A DNA stretch of 17,685 nucleotides from Microdochium bolleyi (GCA_001566295.1 KQ964322.1:1-17685); one strand, 5' to 3'; positions 1 through 9,645 are shown, counted from the first letter of the stretch. Numbers and translations: made by a program. Notes: generated from the sequence alone by a model not told the origin.

Positions 1-37
1 CGATGGCAATTTCGGCCTCCGCGCTGAGGGCAGCCAT
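1..37 (-). CDS. 5' end of an unidentified gene running off the left edge (partial)
   Basis: An ATG at 37-35 on the minus strand sits in a very good eukaryotic start context (AACCATGG) and opens a frame reading MAALSAEAEIAI up to the window edge. The 200 bases upstream on the same strand are pyrimidine-rich and contain a TATAAGA-like box, as expected of a fungal promoter. Twelve codons are too few to name a family, so the product is unknown. A chance ATG remains possible. The call rests only on the start context and the upstream composition. Confidence 0.4.
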   Translation of the reverse strand, partial: MAALSAEAEIAI

Positions 38-1620
38 GGTTTGAACTAATGTTGGCTGAACAGTTGCAAAGGCGGGAACTGACAGGCTGTGACGGCAGGT
101 GAGATTGATGACAGTGGTATAGCAGCTGATGAGCTCTGGCTTGGAAAGTGATGTGCAATGTCGACTAGGAACGAGTCTAGAAGAGTACGTGAGCACATGA
201 TGCTCTTCTTATACAGAGAAGCCAAAGGGGTGAAAGGACTGAAGAACCTACTTTGAACGAGGTGAAGTCGCTTCCCGCGTCGAGGAAGCCAAATCGAAGG
301 AATATGGTAGTCTCGGCTTCTCGACATATACAAGCTTATGTAGCAAGTGTTGACTCTCTCCGATGGTCAACTATCGTCTGGAGCTGTTCACAGCAGTCTC
401 GTACTACTCAATCAATACCCTGTCCCAAGTGCACGAAGCCTCTTGTCATTCCACGCAGTGGATGAAAGAAGGAGATGGATGGAACAGCAACCCAGCCGTT
501 CCAAGAGAGGGGGCCACACCCCCTCTTATAAGGACCCTCATCTCCCTAAAAGGGAAGTTGTGAAATGGCCGCCCAACTGGACGCCCTTTCCTAAAGTGGA
601 CAACCCTGACGCTGTCCCAGACTCGGGTTATCTTATCAGTGAATGGAGGTACCAAGGTACCAAATGTCCATGTCCAGCACCATTCTTAAAGTGAATCATA
701 GAGGCCCTCCCCCGGAGGACAGAATGGTGATTGGTCGTTCCACGCCCAAAGGTGTCCCTTCCAGGGAATTAGTGGGCACAAAGAGTGCCAAGAGGTGGAC
801 AGCTCTGCCAAGCCTGGACAGAGGGCAGAAAGCTCTCCTCACCCACTTCATCAACAAGTTGAGCAACAGGTCATGATCTCGAACAAGTTCGATCTCCTGG
901 CCGTGGGGTTCGTCGATTCTGAATGTTGGACAGGGCACTGGCGTGCTGTGGAGGTGAAAAAGCAAAGAGGTTCATACGATATGAAGTGTCTGAAGGCAAC
1001 CCGGAGGGGTGACAAGTAGTGGGCGTGAAGTGTGGAGGCCTTGCTGTCGCGAGTGAAGCTATCACGAGATGTGTTTTGCACACAATTGAACATCGGCGGG
1101 CGGTCGCCCACCTCTGCAACAGGGGCTTCGCCCCCGTACCCCCAGCAGCCAATCCGGAATCTTGGCCTTCTTTTTATCATTCCATGCTGCCTTATCGGGT
1201 TGTGTGACAGCCTACTGTCTGGTGGGAAAGAGTGCCAAGTGTGGCTGGGGAGTGGAGGTGTCCCGGGTCTGCCCTAGAGTAGTGTCGATATGTTCAAGGC
1301 AGAGAGTGGAACGCAGTGACCGACTGTCCTGGTTCAGAGGTAGAGCAGAGATGCTTTGGAAGCATGGTTGGGGTGCAACCCAGTACTTGTTCAGTGTGGT
1401 GTTACAAAGTCACTTTGTTTATCCTTGAGTTCACGTTGTTTATCATTATGTTCATCATCATGTTGGCAGGTCATTCAGTCTATTCATCTGTTCATGGTCT
1501 ATGTGGTTGTGGCAGGGGCCACAGTGGTGTGGTGGGTGGACAACCTCGTTGTTGCTGGTGAGGGCATCACCAGGTGGGGTGTGTGTGTGGGTGCACCACA
1601 GGTGTGGTGTTGAGGGGGGA
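38..1620. other. Non-coding stretch, no gene recognised
   Basis: Open frames here are short and overlap on both strands, and none shows a recognisable domain or intron-exon structure. Two compact GC hairpins occur: GGGC-GGTC-GCCC at 1098-1109 and GGGGC-TTC-GCCCC at 1122-1134. The 13-mer AAAGAGTGCCAAG occurs twice on the plus strand, at 780-792 and 1227-1239, both shortly after a GTGGG. It may be a trace of an old duplication, but the flanks do not align further by eye. The part closest to 37 is probably promoter and leader of the left-edge gene. Confidence 0.5.
207..213 (-). promoter_or_regulatory. TATA-like box upstream of the left-edge gene
   Basis: TATAAGA reads on the minus strand about 170 bases upstream of the ATG at 37. 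CT-rich sequence lies between it and the start, as in many filamentous fungal promoters. Function is inferred from position only. Confidence 0.25.
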
Positions 1621-1623
1621 CGA

Positions 1624-1872
1624 CCGTATACTATACGGAGAATATGATCCTCGACCCTCCAGAACTGAGGTAGCAGCCTAATTTTACATACTACAGTATA
1701 GTGAATTAGTGACGCCACTTTTGGCGTAGTAGTGCTGCTGTTAAGGCGACATATGGCCTTGTATGTCGGAGATGACATAATACGGAGTATATGACAGTCC
1801 CTGTCTAACTGGTAAAAACCAATGCCCTTCGGGGCTCTCTGGTGATTATGACGCCTGTAGCGAGGAATCGCT
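1624..1872. other. Cluster of short perfect hairpins (possible structured RNA or transposon relic)
   Basis: Within 250 bases there are six hairpins with perfect stems. They are a 7-bp palindrome at 1624-1638 (CCGTATA-C-TATACGG), a 6-bp stem at 1712-1727 (ACGCCA/TGGCGT), a 7-bp stem at 1747-1768 (CGACATA/TATGTCG), TGGT-AAAA-ACCA at 1810-1821, GCCC-TTCG-GGGC at 1824-1835 and AGCGA-GGAA-TCGCT at 1859-1872. A weaker CCTC/GAGG pair lies at 1656-1670. Two loops match the stable UUCG and GNRA tetraloop classes. Near-copies of a TACGGAG-ATATGA motif occur at about 1634 and 1781. No known RNA family is recognised, and chance or a decayed element cannot be excluded. Confidence 0.35.
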
Positions 1873-3304
1873 CTCTATCGCTCTGCTGACATGCGCACAG
1901 CATGGACATGACACCTGTGTCGTCTGAATACACATGGGTATATGGGGACACCCTAATAGTAGTCGACCACTTGTCGAACAGATGAAACTGCCTGCGCAGT
2001 ACCCTTGGCTCCGTAGGAGATTGTCCGCCTGGGACTCCTCCACTACATGTGTCGGGTTAAAGCGCAACTTGTCTGACGACATAGGTGAGAGGCTACCATG
2101 CCTCTCTGTACATCACGGGACGAGATCTACAATTTGAGGAGGGAGATGAGGCTGAGAAGAATGGCAACGGAGCCCTCGGGACGGCCTGTGTATCGAAGAA
2201 ACCTGGAATAGGGCCGGCATGGGACAAGTCTGGACTCGGACGGTGTGGGAGAGGAGAAGAGTGCAGAGGAGTGAGTTTAGAAGCACCCTGCACAGCTGGC
2301 CTGGGGACGACCTCGTCGCGACATGATGGACGGACGGGGAGCGGGCTCCAGCAGGCGTGAGCCGGAGAAGCAGAGGTGCAGGCCGGGCCAAGGAAGGCAC
2401 CCGGGACGCCTGCGGAAGGGTCTGACTGCATTGCCTGCGTTAGAAGAATGGCAGGAGGGCGTTGAAAGTGCGCACCCTGGCAACTGCTTCCGAGAAAACG
2501 CACGAAAGTGCAAGTGCCATGCCATGCTGGCGCTGAGCTTCCAGGCCAGACCACCACGACGGCCAACCTTGAAGCCGCTGCTCTCAACGTCTCATCGCCG
2601 TCCCATGCGAGATCACACGTTCAACAGCTAAGTGAAGCCAGGTGCCGCCCTGCGTCTCCTCGGCCTCCCTGCCCTCCAGACCGCCCGAATGTCCCGACCT
2701 CGAACGCACAGGAGCGACGTCGAGCCGTGCTTGCGACGCTGCTGTTTGCACGAGGGTATGGAGTACAGGCAGCCCTAAAGCGCATCCGTCATCAGTCGTC
2801 ACCCGCATGTACTCCTCCTCAGCCCGCCGTCCCTGATTCCTGCCCATCTCCCGGATTCCTTTTCGTTTCTTTTCTTCGTGGCCTTTTTCTTTGTCTGTAT
2901 CTTTGCACGTTGCTGTGGTTTGTTTTCCCCCGTCGGTCGTCACTCGTGCTCCGCCCACGGTCTGGGTCACGATGGCTTCTGTCTGCGCAAGCGCCAATCG
3001 TCCACCCATCAACAGGGCAGGCCCACAGCCCCCAGGGCCCGATGCACAATGCACCCTCGACCAGGGCTGACGTGCCAGGGCTCGTCGTGTCTCCAAACCT
3101 GGCCCGGCAGCCTGGCCGAGCTAGATCCATATGTTAGTGGCTTGTCAGGTAAACTCTGTTTCACAAACGCCAAAGCCAGCAGCGCTCACGGCAGTCCCGT
3201 GCCAGGGCTAACTTCATGGATGCTAACCTCTCAGTACTTACGATCCGGGACTCTGCCGCGTCCTGTCGCGACGGCGCCATTCGCATGCCCTATCGATAAA
3301 CACC
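1873..3304. other. Non-coding stretch, no gene recognised
   Basis: This GC-rich region holds long overlapping open frames on both strands (for example 2508-3137 plus and 2093-2587 minus). Their translations are rich in Pro, Arg, Ser and Ala with no domain, as expected when stops are rare by composition. A pyrimidine-rich block at about 2820-2940 resembles a fungal promoter, but no convincing gene follows it directly. Nothing else is supported. Confidence 0.45.
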
Positions 3305-3517
3305 TTGCACTCGGCTGAAGGTTGCGGGGGTGCTCGCCGCTCCTCTGAAGTCCGCCAGCCTGTCACCCACTACTGCAAGCCCGAGTTCGCAGTACCCCCC
3401 TCCAAGAGCGAGTTCGTCCCCGTCTTCCGGGCAGACATCTGCTGGTACCAGGACGGCTTCGTGGTTCTCATATTCCTCCACCATACTGTCGGCGATGGCG
3501 ACGGCTGTAGCTCGTAA
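3305..3517 (+). pseudogene. Fragment resembling a fungal BAHD-type acyltransferase (HHxxxDG region)
   Basis: The frame reads PVFRADICWYQDGFVVLIF followed by HHTVGDGDG and then a TAA at 3515-3517. In fungal transferase-family (BAHD, PF02458) proteins the catalytic HxxxDG motif lies after a similar PVF.AQ..W..GG..L.. segment, so the order and spacing fit. Only about 50 residues match. No upstream exon with a start and no downstream half (for example the DFGWG region) is visible, and the frame closes five residues after the motif. It therefore looks like a dead piece of a secondary-metabolism-type acyltransferase. The match is by eye and could be coincidental. Confidence 0.4.
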
Positions 3518-4158
3518 ATTGTCAGCGGCAGGTACAGTATACAACTCCGCTCTGTGACGGGATAGAGTACGGCGAGTACGGAGCAAGGCAGCCAGCGAAG
3601 GCAGTAACGTAAACTTTCCTACAGGTCAAATCACATATTTCCTTCCGTAAGCATGCACGTCGTGCGCATGTACAGAATCAGGTGGCGGGTGTCAATGGAC
3701 AATTGGTCTGCAGAAGGAAGGATCAGAAGGTACCTGGCCTACGTACTGCAGCTATCTGTTTTCCATGCAAGATGGGTGGGTGTCGGATAATTAAGTACCC
3801 CGGCATCGCCACTATTGCAAAGCCTTGAAAGTTTTACCAACAGACGCGAGGCAGCAAGTTGAAGTTGCGGGGCCAAGGTTTAAACGCGACCGTGGCGCGC
3901 GCGGCACCCAATGCGCGTCCCGCTCCGCAGTCCTTCAAGACAGGCTAACGGCCGGCCCTCAATCGCCGTGGACCCTAGCACAAGTGATTCCCTCGTCATG
4001 CGGTCGCTAGCCAAACCGACCATCTACCCTTCAGCCTGACTGCGCCCCTTCCCTCAGCCGACCAAACTATATCTCTTCCCTCGCGGCGCCTGCAGCCATA
4101 ACCTTGGTCCCATTGCTATCGGCTCCAATCTCAGAGAGCCTCTGGCCCGGCTCCCCAG
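3518..4158 (+). promoter_or_regulatory. Probable promoter and leader region of the chromodomain gene
   Basis: No gene is seen. The last 150 bases before the ATG at 4159 are pyrimidine-rich and contain CTATATCTC near 4067-4075, a plausible TATA-like element about 85-90 bases upstream of the start. A GC-rich block with GGCGCGCGCGG lies near 3895-3905. These assignments rest on position and composition only. Confidence 0.3.
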
Positions 4159-5127
4159 ATGAAGGCGACCCAGGGAACGGGCACGCGTAAGCGGAAGGCC
4201 CCTTCAGGTACGGATCATGGGGTGACACTCCGACCTCTGTCGCCCGTCAGCCGATCGCGCGTAGCGGCACTCAAGACAACCGTCCTCTAACCAAAGCTGC
4301 CAGGTCTCGACGATGCGGCGCGCCGACCACGACGATCCGCCAAGCTGCACCGACTTCCACCATCTTCTGGGCAGGTCTCAACATGTCGCCCTGCCGAGAT
4401 TGGTGAATTAGACACTGCGAGCCCGGAGCAAAAGGACCACGACCAAAGCTTAGCCGAAACTGTACCCCTAGCCGATATGGATGAGTTTGACGGGAAGTAC
4501 GCCCTACGTACGTGTTCGCCACCCGAATAATATCGTTCTAATCGTGGCTGTGTATCTACAGGTCTTTTCGAACCTCCCTTTCTAGGACCAAGCCCGAACG
4601 ACCCACACTCGCAGCAGAACAAGACACCAGTCGAGGCACCAACTGAACCGCAGGAGGCTCAGGATGAAGCTACTAGGAAAGAGGAGGAAGGCGAAATCAG
4701 AGAAGTCCACGCATTATTGAATCACAAGTTGTTGGGCAATAAGAGCGTGGATCTTCTGGTGCACTGGGAGGGCGAATCCGTGGAGGTTGCAACCTGGGTG
4801 CCTGAGACAGAGATTCAGCCAGGCGCCAGCGAGCTCCTCTTCGACTACTGGGAAAAGGTCGGAGGCCGGGATCAAGTCCTGTTCAAGAACGAGGAAGCAA
4901 AGTACCACATTTTCAAGATCCTCAAACACACGGGGAAGCCCCGCGGCGGCTTCAAGCTGGAGTGCCAGTGGGTTGGCTACCCCGCCTCCAAGGGCCACAC
5001 GAGCTGGGAGACCGAAGCCAAGCTGAGGGGCATCGCGCCCGAGCTGTTGAAATCGTATTGGGAGAGGAATTCCGCGGTGATTAAGAGAGATAGGGCTCAT
5101 GAGAATCGCTCAGGTGCCAGAGATTAG
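4159..5127 (+). CDS. Tandem-chromodomain protein, three exons, 272 residues
   Basis: Exons are 4159-4207, 4304-4507 and 4562-5127. The introns (4208-4303, 96 bp; 4508-4561, 54 bp) have GTACGG and GTACGT donors, CTAAC and CTAAT branch-like sites and CAG acceptors, and splicing leaves one open frame. Residues 1-30 are basic (RKRK, RRPRRSAK), suggesting nuclear targeting. Residues 45-130 are acidic and low in complexity. Chromodomain 1 is about residues 130-185 (VHWEGES, TWVPE) and chromodomain 2 about 198-255 (QWVGY, SWETE). Chromodomains bind methylated histone tails, typically H3K9me or H3K27me. By eye, domain 2 keeps an aromatic cage (Y199, W221, Y224), while domain 1 keeps only W153. This matches the layout of small fungal tandem-chromodomain proteins of unknown role. 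No integrase or polymerase lies nearby, so it is not an obvious retrotransposon chromointegrase. The gene appears intact. Confidence 0.87.
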
Positions 5128-5818
5128 TTGCCAGAGACTATGTTTGAGCTGCTATCGGTGTTTGCCTTTGAGAGCCAGCCAGGCTCGTGGCCCTTGCTGA
5201 AATCAACTCTAAACCTCACTCCTTAGCCTGTCAATAAGGTCTAAAAGTGGTGAATCAGAAACAACTTTGGAGAAAGGTACTAGCTGAACTAGGGTTATGG
5301 GCAGCTGGGCTGTGTCCCCGGCTCGCTCATATGCTCGAAGAGATTGGAAACTTCGATATTGTGGGTGAGTACGGCGTAAGTCGTTTCGCAGAGCTGGGCG
5401 ACAACTGCATCGTGTTTGCACTATTTGTTAATGCGCGAGTGCAGCAGATCATGGCAGATCTTTCGTACCTTGCTATCATCATCTGTAAGTAGATCGACGG
5501 GTCAATTCACGACGATGTAAGGTGTGTAATATCGTATCCCACTACTGGCTCGAGCTAGCCGGGACACCCCTGCACTTCACGATCTTCGAACCCGGAATCA
5601 CCCCGAACTCGACAAATGTGGCCGGACCATGATCGCCAGCTATTCCCCATATCGGCAGACCTTGGCCCCTTGGCTGGTCACATTCACAGCCTGTACATTT
5701 ACAGCAGACGCGAGTGATGCTCATCCGGCGCAGGCTGCACAACATCGGGGATGGCTACCTCGAGTTTGAAGATGCAAAGTCGTCACGGTAGAGAGATGTG
5801 ACAGACCCTTCCTTTCCT
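5128..5818. other. Intergenic stretch without a recognised gene
   Basis: A plus-strand open frame at 5247-5492 starts only at GTG and shows no motif I can name. A minus-strand frame at 5542-5745 is Cys-rich at its start (CCKCTGCEC) but lacks a supporting intron, start context or family match. I see no terminator, repeat or RNA gene. Confidence 0.4.
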
Positions 5819-6284
5819 TCAGATTGTTTCGTTTGCTTTGTGGGAATCAGCAGTATAACCAGACACAGTCAGATTGAAAGATCGCAGGTTGTTGTCCTCG
5901 CAGTGGTAAGCCGTTCCAAAATTAGAATTCTTGTTGTTGGCATGCATGTAAGGGTGATTCACACCCGGTACATCCGGAAATGCGGGAGGCATGAGCTCGG
6001 TACCAGGGAATAGCAACGGATCAACCTCGCTCGAGAACAGCAAAGGACCGACGTAGTATGGAATCTCTCCAGTGGCGGGTTATCGAATATGTGCTGGAGA
6101 CGAGTTCTGACGTCGTCAGAGGGTGGAATTATCTGTTTTGAAAAGTCCGGCGCTTGGAAAGTCCTCGTGTCGTCCCCTGTATAAATGCAATCGCCTAGCA
6201 ACCGGTGTTTATCGAAGCGGACGGAAAGGAGATTGCTCTGCCCAGTCGATGTCTGGCAAATCTCTGACATGGGTTATGCCGCGA
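5819..6284 (-). pseudogene. C-terminal remnant of an unrecognised protein with three in-frame stops
   Basis: On the minus strand one continuous frame runs from about 6284 to the TGA at 5821-5819. The stop-free last part reads PATGEIPYYVGPLLFSSEVD and continues for about 65 residues rich in Asn, Pro and aromatic residues. It includes NLTV, a possible N-glycosylation site, which suggests a secreted or extracellular protein. Upstream in the same frame, coding-like sequence (HVRDLPDIDWAEQSPFRPLR) is broken by TAA, TGA and TAA. Both TAA codons follow CGA and could come from CAA by a C-to-T change, and the TGA could come from CGA. This would fit RIP-like decay but does not prove it. I do not recognise the family. 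A shifted alternative frame covers 5959-6270. The remnant ends where the M16 gene fragment on the other strand begins. Confidence 0.4.
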
Positions 6285-6293
6285 TACTGATCC

Positions 6294-7514
6294 TTGGCGG
6301 CGCTTCTTGAAAAGGTTCTAGTCACCATGCGAGACCTAGAAGTTCGCAACGATCGCTTTGAGATTACGCGGGAGTGTATGAACCGCTTCTATCACAACTG
6401 CGGGCTACAAAAGCCATTCAAGCAAGTCAATGAATACTCGTCATGGCTTATCGAGCAGCATGGATATGTCGTAGAACATCTTGCGCAAGAGGTCCCCAAT
6501 GTCACTGCAGACGACGTCCGTCACTTTCACAAGCAGATCATGTCGCAAATGCACATTGAGATGTACATGCACGGCAACATCTGCAAGCAAGATGCATACA
6601 AGCTGACTAATCTCATCGAAACAATCATCAAGCCGCGAATCCTTCCCGAGGATCATTGGCCGATTACTCGATCGCTCATCATTCCACCTGGCTCCAAATA
6701 CCTGTACTCAAAGACACTGGAAAACCCTGCGGAGGTCAACCACTGTATCGAGTGCTATCTCCACACCGGTTCCAAGGGCGATCGCGAAGTCCGAGCAAAG
6801 ACTGAGCTCCTTGAACAAATACTGCGCGAGCCAGCTTTCGATCAGCTCAGGACCAAGGAGAAGCTAGGCTACGTTGTCTACACGGACGTCCGCCCTTGTG
6901 CGACAACATACGGGCTTACCATCACTATCCAGAGTTTGCGGGTACCAGGATACCTTGAGTCCCGCATCGAACTGTTCCTGGCTGCTCAGGGTGCGGCGCT
7001 GGAGAATATGAGCGAGGCGGACTTTGAGACCCACAAGCGAAGTGTGATTATCAAGCATCTAAAGAAGCCAGAGGATCTGGCCGAAGAGACTAATCAGCAC
7101 TGGGTTCAGATTGCTAACGAGTCCTACGATTTTGGTGCCTGTATGTACAGCCCCCATCCTCAAATTTTCTCGGACACAGAATACTAACACTTCCTTCAAA
7201 CAGCCCAAAAGGATGCCACCCGTGTCGGGCAGCTGACCAAGGACGAGATGATCCACTTCTACAGTACCTTTATCGCGCCGACGTCGGCAGAGCGGGCAAA
7301 GCTTGCAGTTCACCTTGTTGCCCAAGGTGTCAGTGCCAACGCGACACTAGTAGAAGCGCCAGGTCAGCAAGAGTATACCCCTAGACCGTCAAACGGCAGG
7401 GAGATCGTGGTCATCCAGAAGGTCCGCGACTACAAGGCCGGTCTGGCCGTCAGTGCTGTTGTGCGGCCGACACGGCAGCTGAGCGACTTTGAGGATAGCA
7501 ACTCGGAACTTTGA
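6294..7514 (+). pseudogene. M16 insulinase-family metallopeptidase (Ste23/insulysin-like), C-terminal third only
   Basis: Exons 6294-7140 and 7204-7514 join across a 63-bp intron (GTATGT donor, ACTAAC branch, CAG acceptor) and encode about 385 residues. The sequence follows insulysin-type peptidases from the end of the third domain through the whole fourth domain. Landmarks are LLEKVLVTMRDLE, HGNICKQDA, PAEVNHCIECYL and RTKEKLGYVVY, in which the Arg and Tyr correspond to substrate-contact residues of the C-terminal half. It ends with the usual fungal tail. Family members have about 1000-1100 residues, and the N-terminal part with the zinc motif HxxEH is absent. The frame is closed by TGA at 6288-6290, and the first in-frame ATG is at 6327. 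The fragment cannot be a peptidase by itself. The clean reading frame and intron mean that loss was recent or that the fragment is still translated. Confidence 0.83.
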
Positions 7515-7566
7515 AGTACCGAATGATGTCCACATTTAAGTAATAGTAACTGATCGGATTTACTAA

Positions 7567-7572
7567 AATAAA
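7567..7572 (+). terminator. Candidate polyadenylation signal of the M16 gene fragment
   Basis: AATAAA lies 53 bases after the stop codon at 7514 in AT-rich sequence, the expected place for a fungal 3'-end signal. No cleavage site can be fixed from sequence alone. Confidence 0.4.
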
Positions 7573-8187
7573 TAGCTGGTCGCTGATTCCTTTCTAGTTA
7601 CAAGGCCGCCATAGTTATGGGATGTTACTCTTTGTATATAATTTAATGAGTTTAGAGAAGAATATAGTACTGAGGTTATTTTCATACTATTGGAAGTGAC
7701 CCTGTATTTACCATTAACATGCATTGTTTGGGTGGTTGACAGGAGTCCGAGGTACTTAAAACTTACCAAGAGCAACATAAGTCTTCGTGCAAAACGTTAG
7801 CGGTATCAACACGGACAATAGACCGGTTCCTTAGCACCTGAACCTGTTTACCGAAAGGAACCTGTGAATATATGAGCCAATTCATCTTCAGCTCTACATA
7901 TCTTACTACGAAACCTTTGCAGGCTTAGAAAGCTTAAGGGATAGAACACGCTAAAATAGAAGGAGCAATACTTACGAGCCCTGTATATCGTCTTAAACAT
8001 CCGAGTGTTTTAATAGGACCGGGACCTCATCCCTAAGCTGATAAAGGCAAAGCACACTGTACCCTGGTAATTGCGATTTTCTTTCACACATTGATATATG
8101 CTCCTCTCACCATAGTTATTCCAGGCAAATCTTTTTTACTCCTCTATAATAAGAGATCCTCTTCCTAGACTGGTGAGTAATGTATTC

Positions 8188-8207
8188 CGCACTTATTTGT
8201 AAGTGCG
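8188..8207. repeat. Perfect 8-bp inverted repeat
   Basis: CGCACTTA-TTTG-TAAGTGCG forms a perfect 8-bp stem with a 4-base loop. It lies in the AT-rich non-coding block, 46 bases before a second hairpin. Function is unknown. Confidence 0.5.
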
Positions 8208-8253
8208 TAGGCACCTGTTAGGGTTTTTACTATTTGTAAGAAATATAAAGATC

Positions 8254-8276
8254 TCCCCTCTGTCTACGAGAGGGGA
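8254..8276. repeat. Perfect 8-bp inverted repeat
   Basis: TCCCCTCT and AGAGGGGA are separated by 7 bases (GTCTACG) and form a perfect 8-bp GC-rich stem, which stands out in AT-rich surroundings. Function is unknown. Confidence 0.5.
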
Positions 8277-9645
8277 AAAGACAAGAGGCTGATAGTATCT
8301 TCCTGCAGAAGATTAATAAGTTCCCTTCTCTAAAAATTCTTCCCCTGGGGACCTGCTGACCTGCCACGAAGTTCTCTCATCTCCTCTTGTGAAAACTAGC
8401 TGCCTCGATGACCCGAACAGGGCACGTCCTTTGGTTTTGGGGCTGTGTTTCCTCTATGATCAGGCCATTCCTCACTTGCTCTGGTTTAGCATTTCATACT
8501 ACGAAACTTTTACTCTCCAATTAGAGAGTCAACTAATATCATCGACACCTGAGAGTAAACAAGTCTCACCGGCCACCCACCAAACTCAAGATACTAGAAA
8601 ATGTCGTATCGGCCTGGCCTAGAGAGATAGCAAAGCCTATAGTCTTGTGTCCAGTCATTGCTACGCTAGTAACGACGAGGACACGGGAATTTATACCTAT
8701 TAAATCTGGAGTAGCGAGAAGTTAGTATTCAGGAGTGTGGAATGTCTTGAAAAACTATTAAAGCTATATGGCCATAGCCTTATCTATCTGTATTACACAC
8801 AGACTACCGGCTCAGGAGACTTCACAGTTCTAGAGGCTTTCAGTTGAGTGGAACTACGGCGCTCCCTAGCATTAGTTCAGTAGAAACGCAGCAAAACCGG
8901 TGAAAGACAAAACTCTCTTCGAAGACGAAACAAGAACGATAGTTCCGGGGTTCGACGACGGAAGAGTAGATATAGACGGGGTATTGGTTTGGAGACGGCA
9001 GCTACAATACACGCAGGAGTACCTGCGGCAGACGGATATAGTGAGGCAGCGTATTCGCGGTGATACCGAGGTGTGCAGACACAGTGACGAACGTCGAGGC
9101 GGGCTTTTTTGCGAGGAAGGAGCGGCAGGCGGCGGAGTTTGTGATTCAGCTGGTGAGAAGCTCGTCCGGATGACGGCGGTAGCATTAACAGCAGAAGCAG
9201 TAGAGGCACCTGCGGCTCTGAGATACGGTCCTGGAGGCATAGCTTGTAGAGACTGCAAGAGGTCGCGTGGTATGGGAGGCGTGCTCGACTGGAGCAGCGG
9301 CGACAGCCTCGGCGCACTCGGCTTACACGCGCGCAGAGACGCCCATCGCAGCGGCGGCAGGAACGGTGATACTCCGTCCTTTACAGCTGGCGGTTGACAG
9401 CCTCCTGATCAGACACCTCCGCTCCTTATCTCCGCATGGGGCATCCATCCGCTCCAGCGCCTCACACCATGCGAGGGCTCGCCTGCCTGCGCGGCCACCA
9501 GTCCATCACGAATCTGCCACATCGTCGCCAGGAGATTTAATTGTCCGCCGAGCGAGGCAGTTCATCTCAGTGCCTCGCATAGCACGCGCATGCAAACCAA
9601 AGCAAACGCCTGGCATCGGCCTCATTCAAACCTCGAAACGTTACT

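Larger units (their letters stand above)
7573..8870. other. Relatively AT-rich non-coding block with short repeats
   Basis: No gene is recognised. Composition is visibly richer in A and T than the flanks, with many TA steps. Short internal similarities occur: TATTTGTAAG at 8194-8203 and 8231-8240, and a TACTACGAAAC(C/T)TT motif near 7904 and 8499. The frame at 8389-8622 has no domain. A decayed transposon is a reasonable guess, but no terminal repeats or transposase motifs are visible. Confidence 0.35.

Noticed and set aside
1608..1796. Possible solo LTR (TGTTGA...ATGACA)
   Set aside because: The TG...CA ends are weak evidence by themselves. The flanking five bases (TGTGG and GTCCC) do not form a target-site duplication, no primer-binding site follows, and no second copy is present in the window.
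2093..3137. Long overlapping frames in GC-rich DNA
   Set aside because: The translations are Pro/Arg/Ser-rich without domains and occur on both strands, so low stop frequency explains them.
5542..5745. Cys-rich minus-strand frame (CCKCTGCEC)
   Set aside because: It is only 67 codons with no second Cys cluster, signal peptide or conserved context. It is likely chance.
8872..9397. Opposing open frames of 128-165 codons
   Set aside because: Both strands are open with low-complexity, Arg- and Ser-rich translations and no motif. The plus-strand start is GTG.
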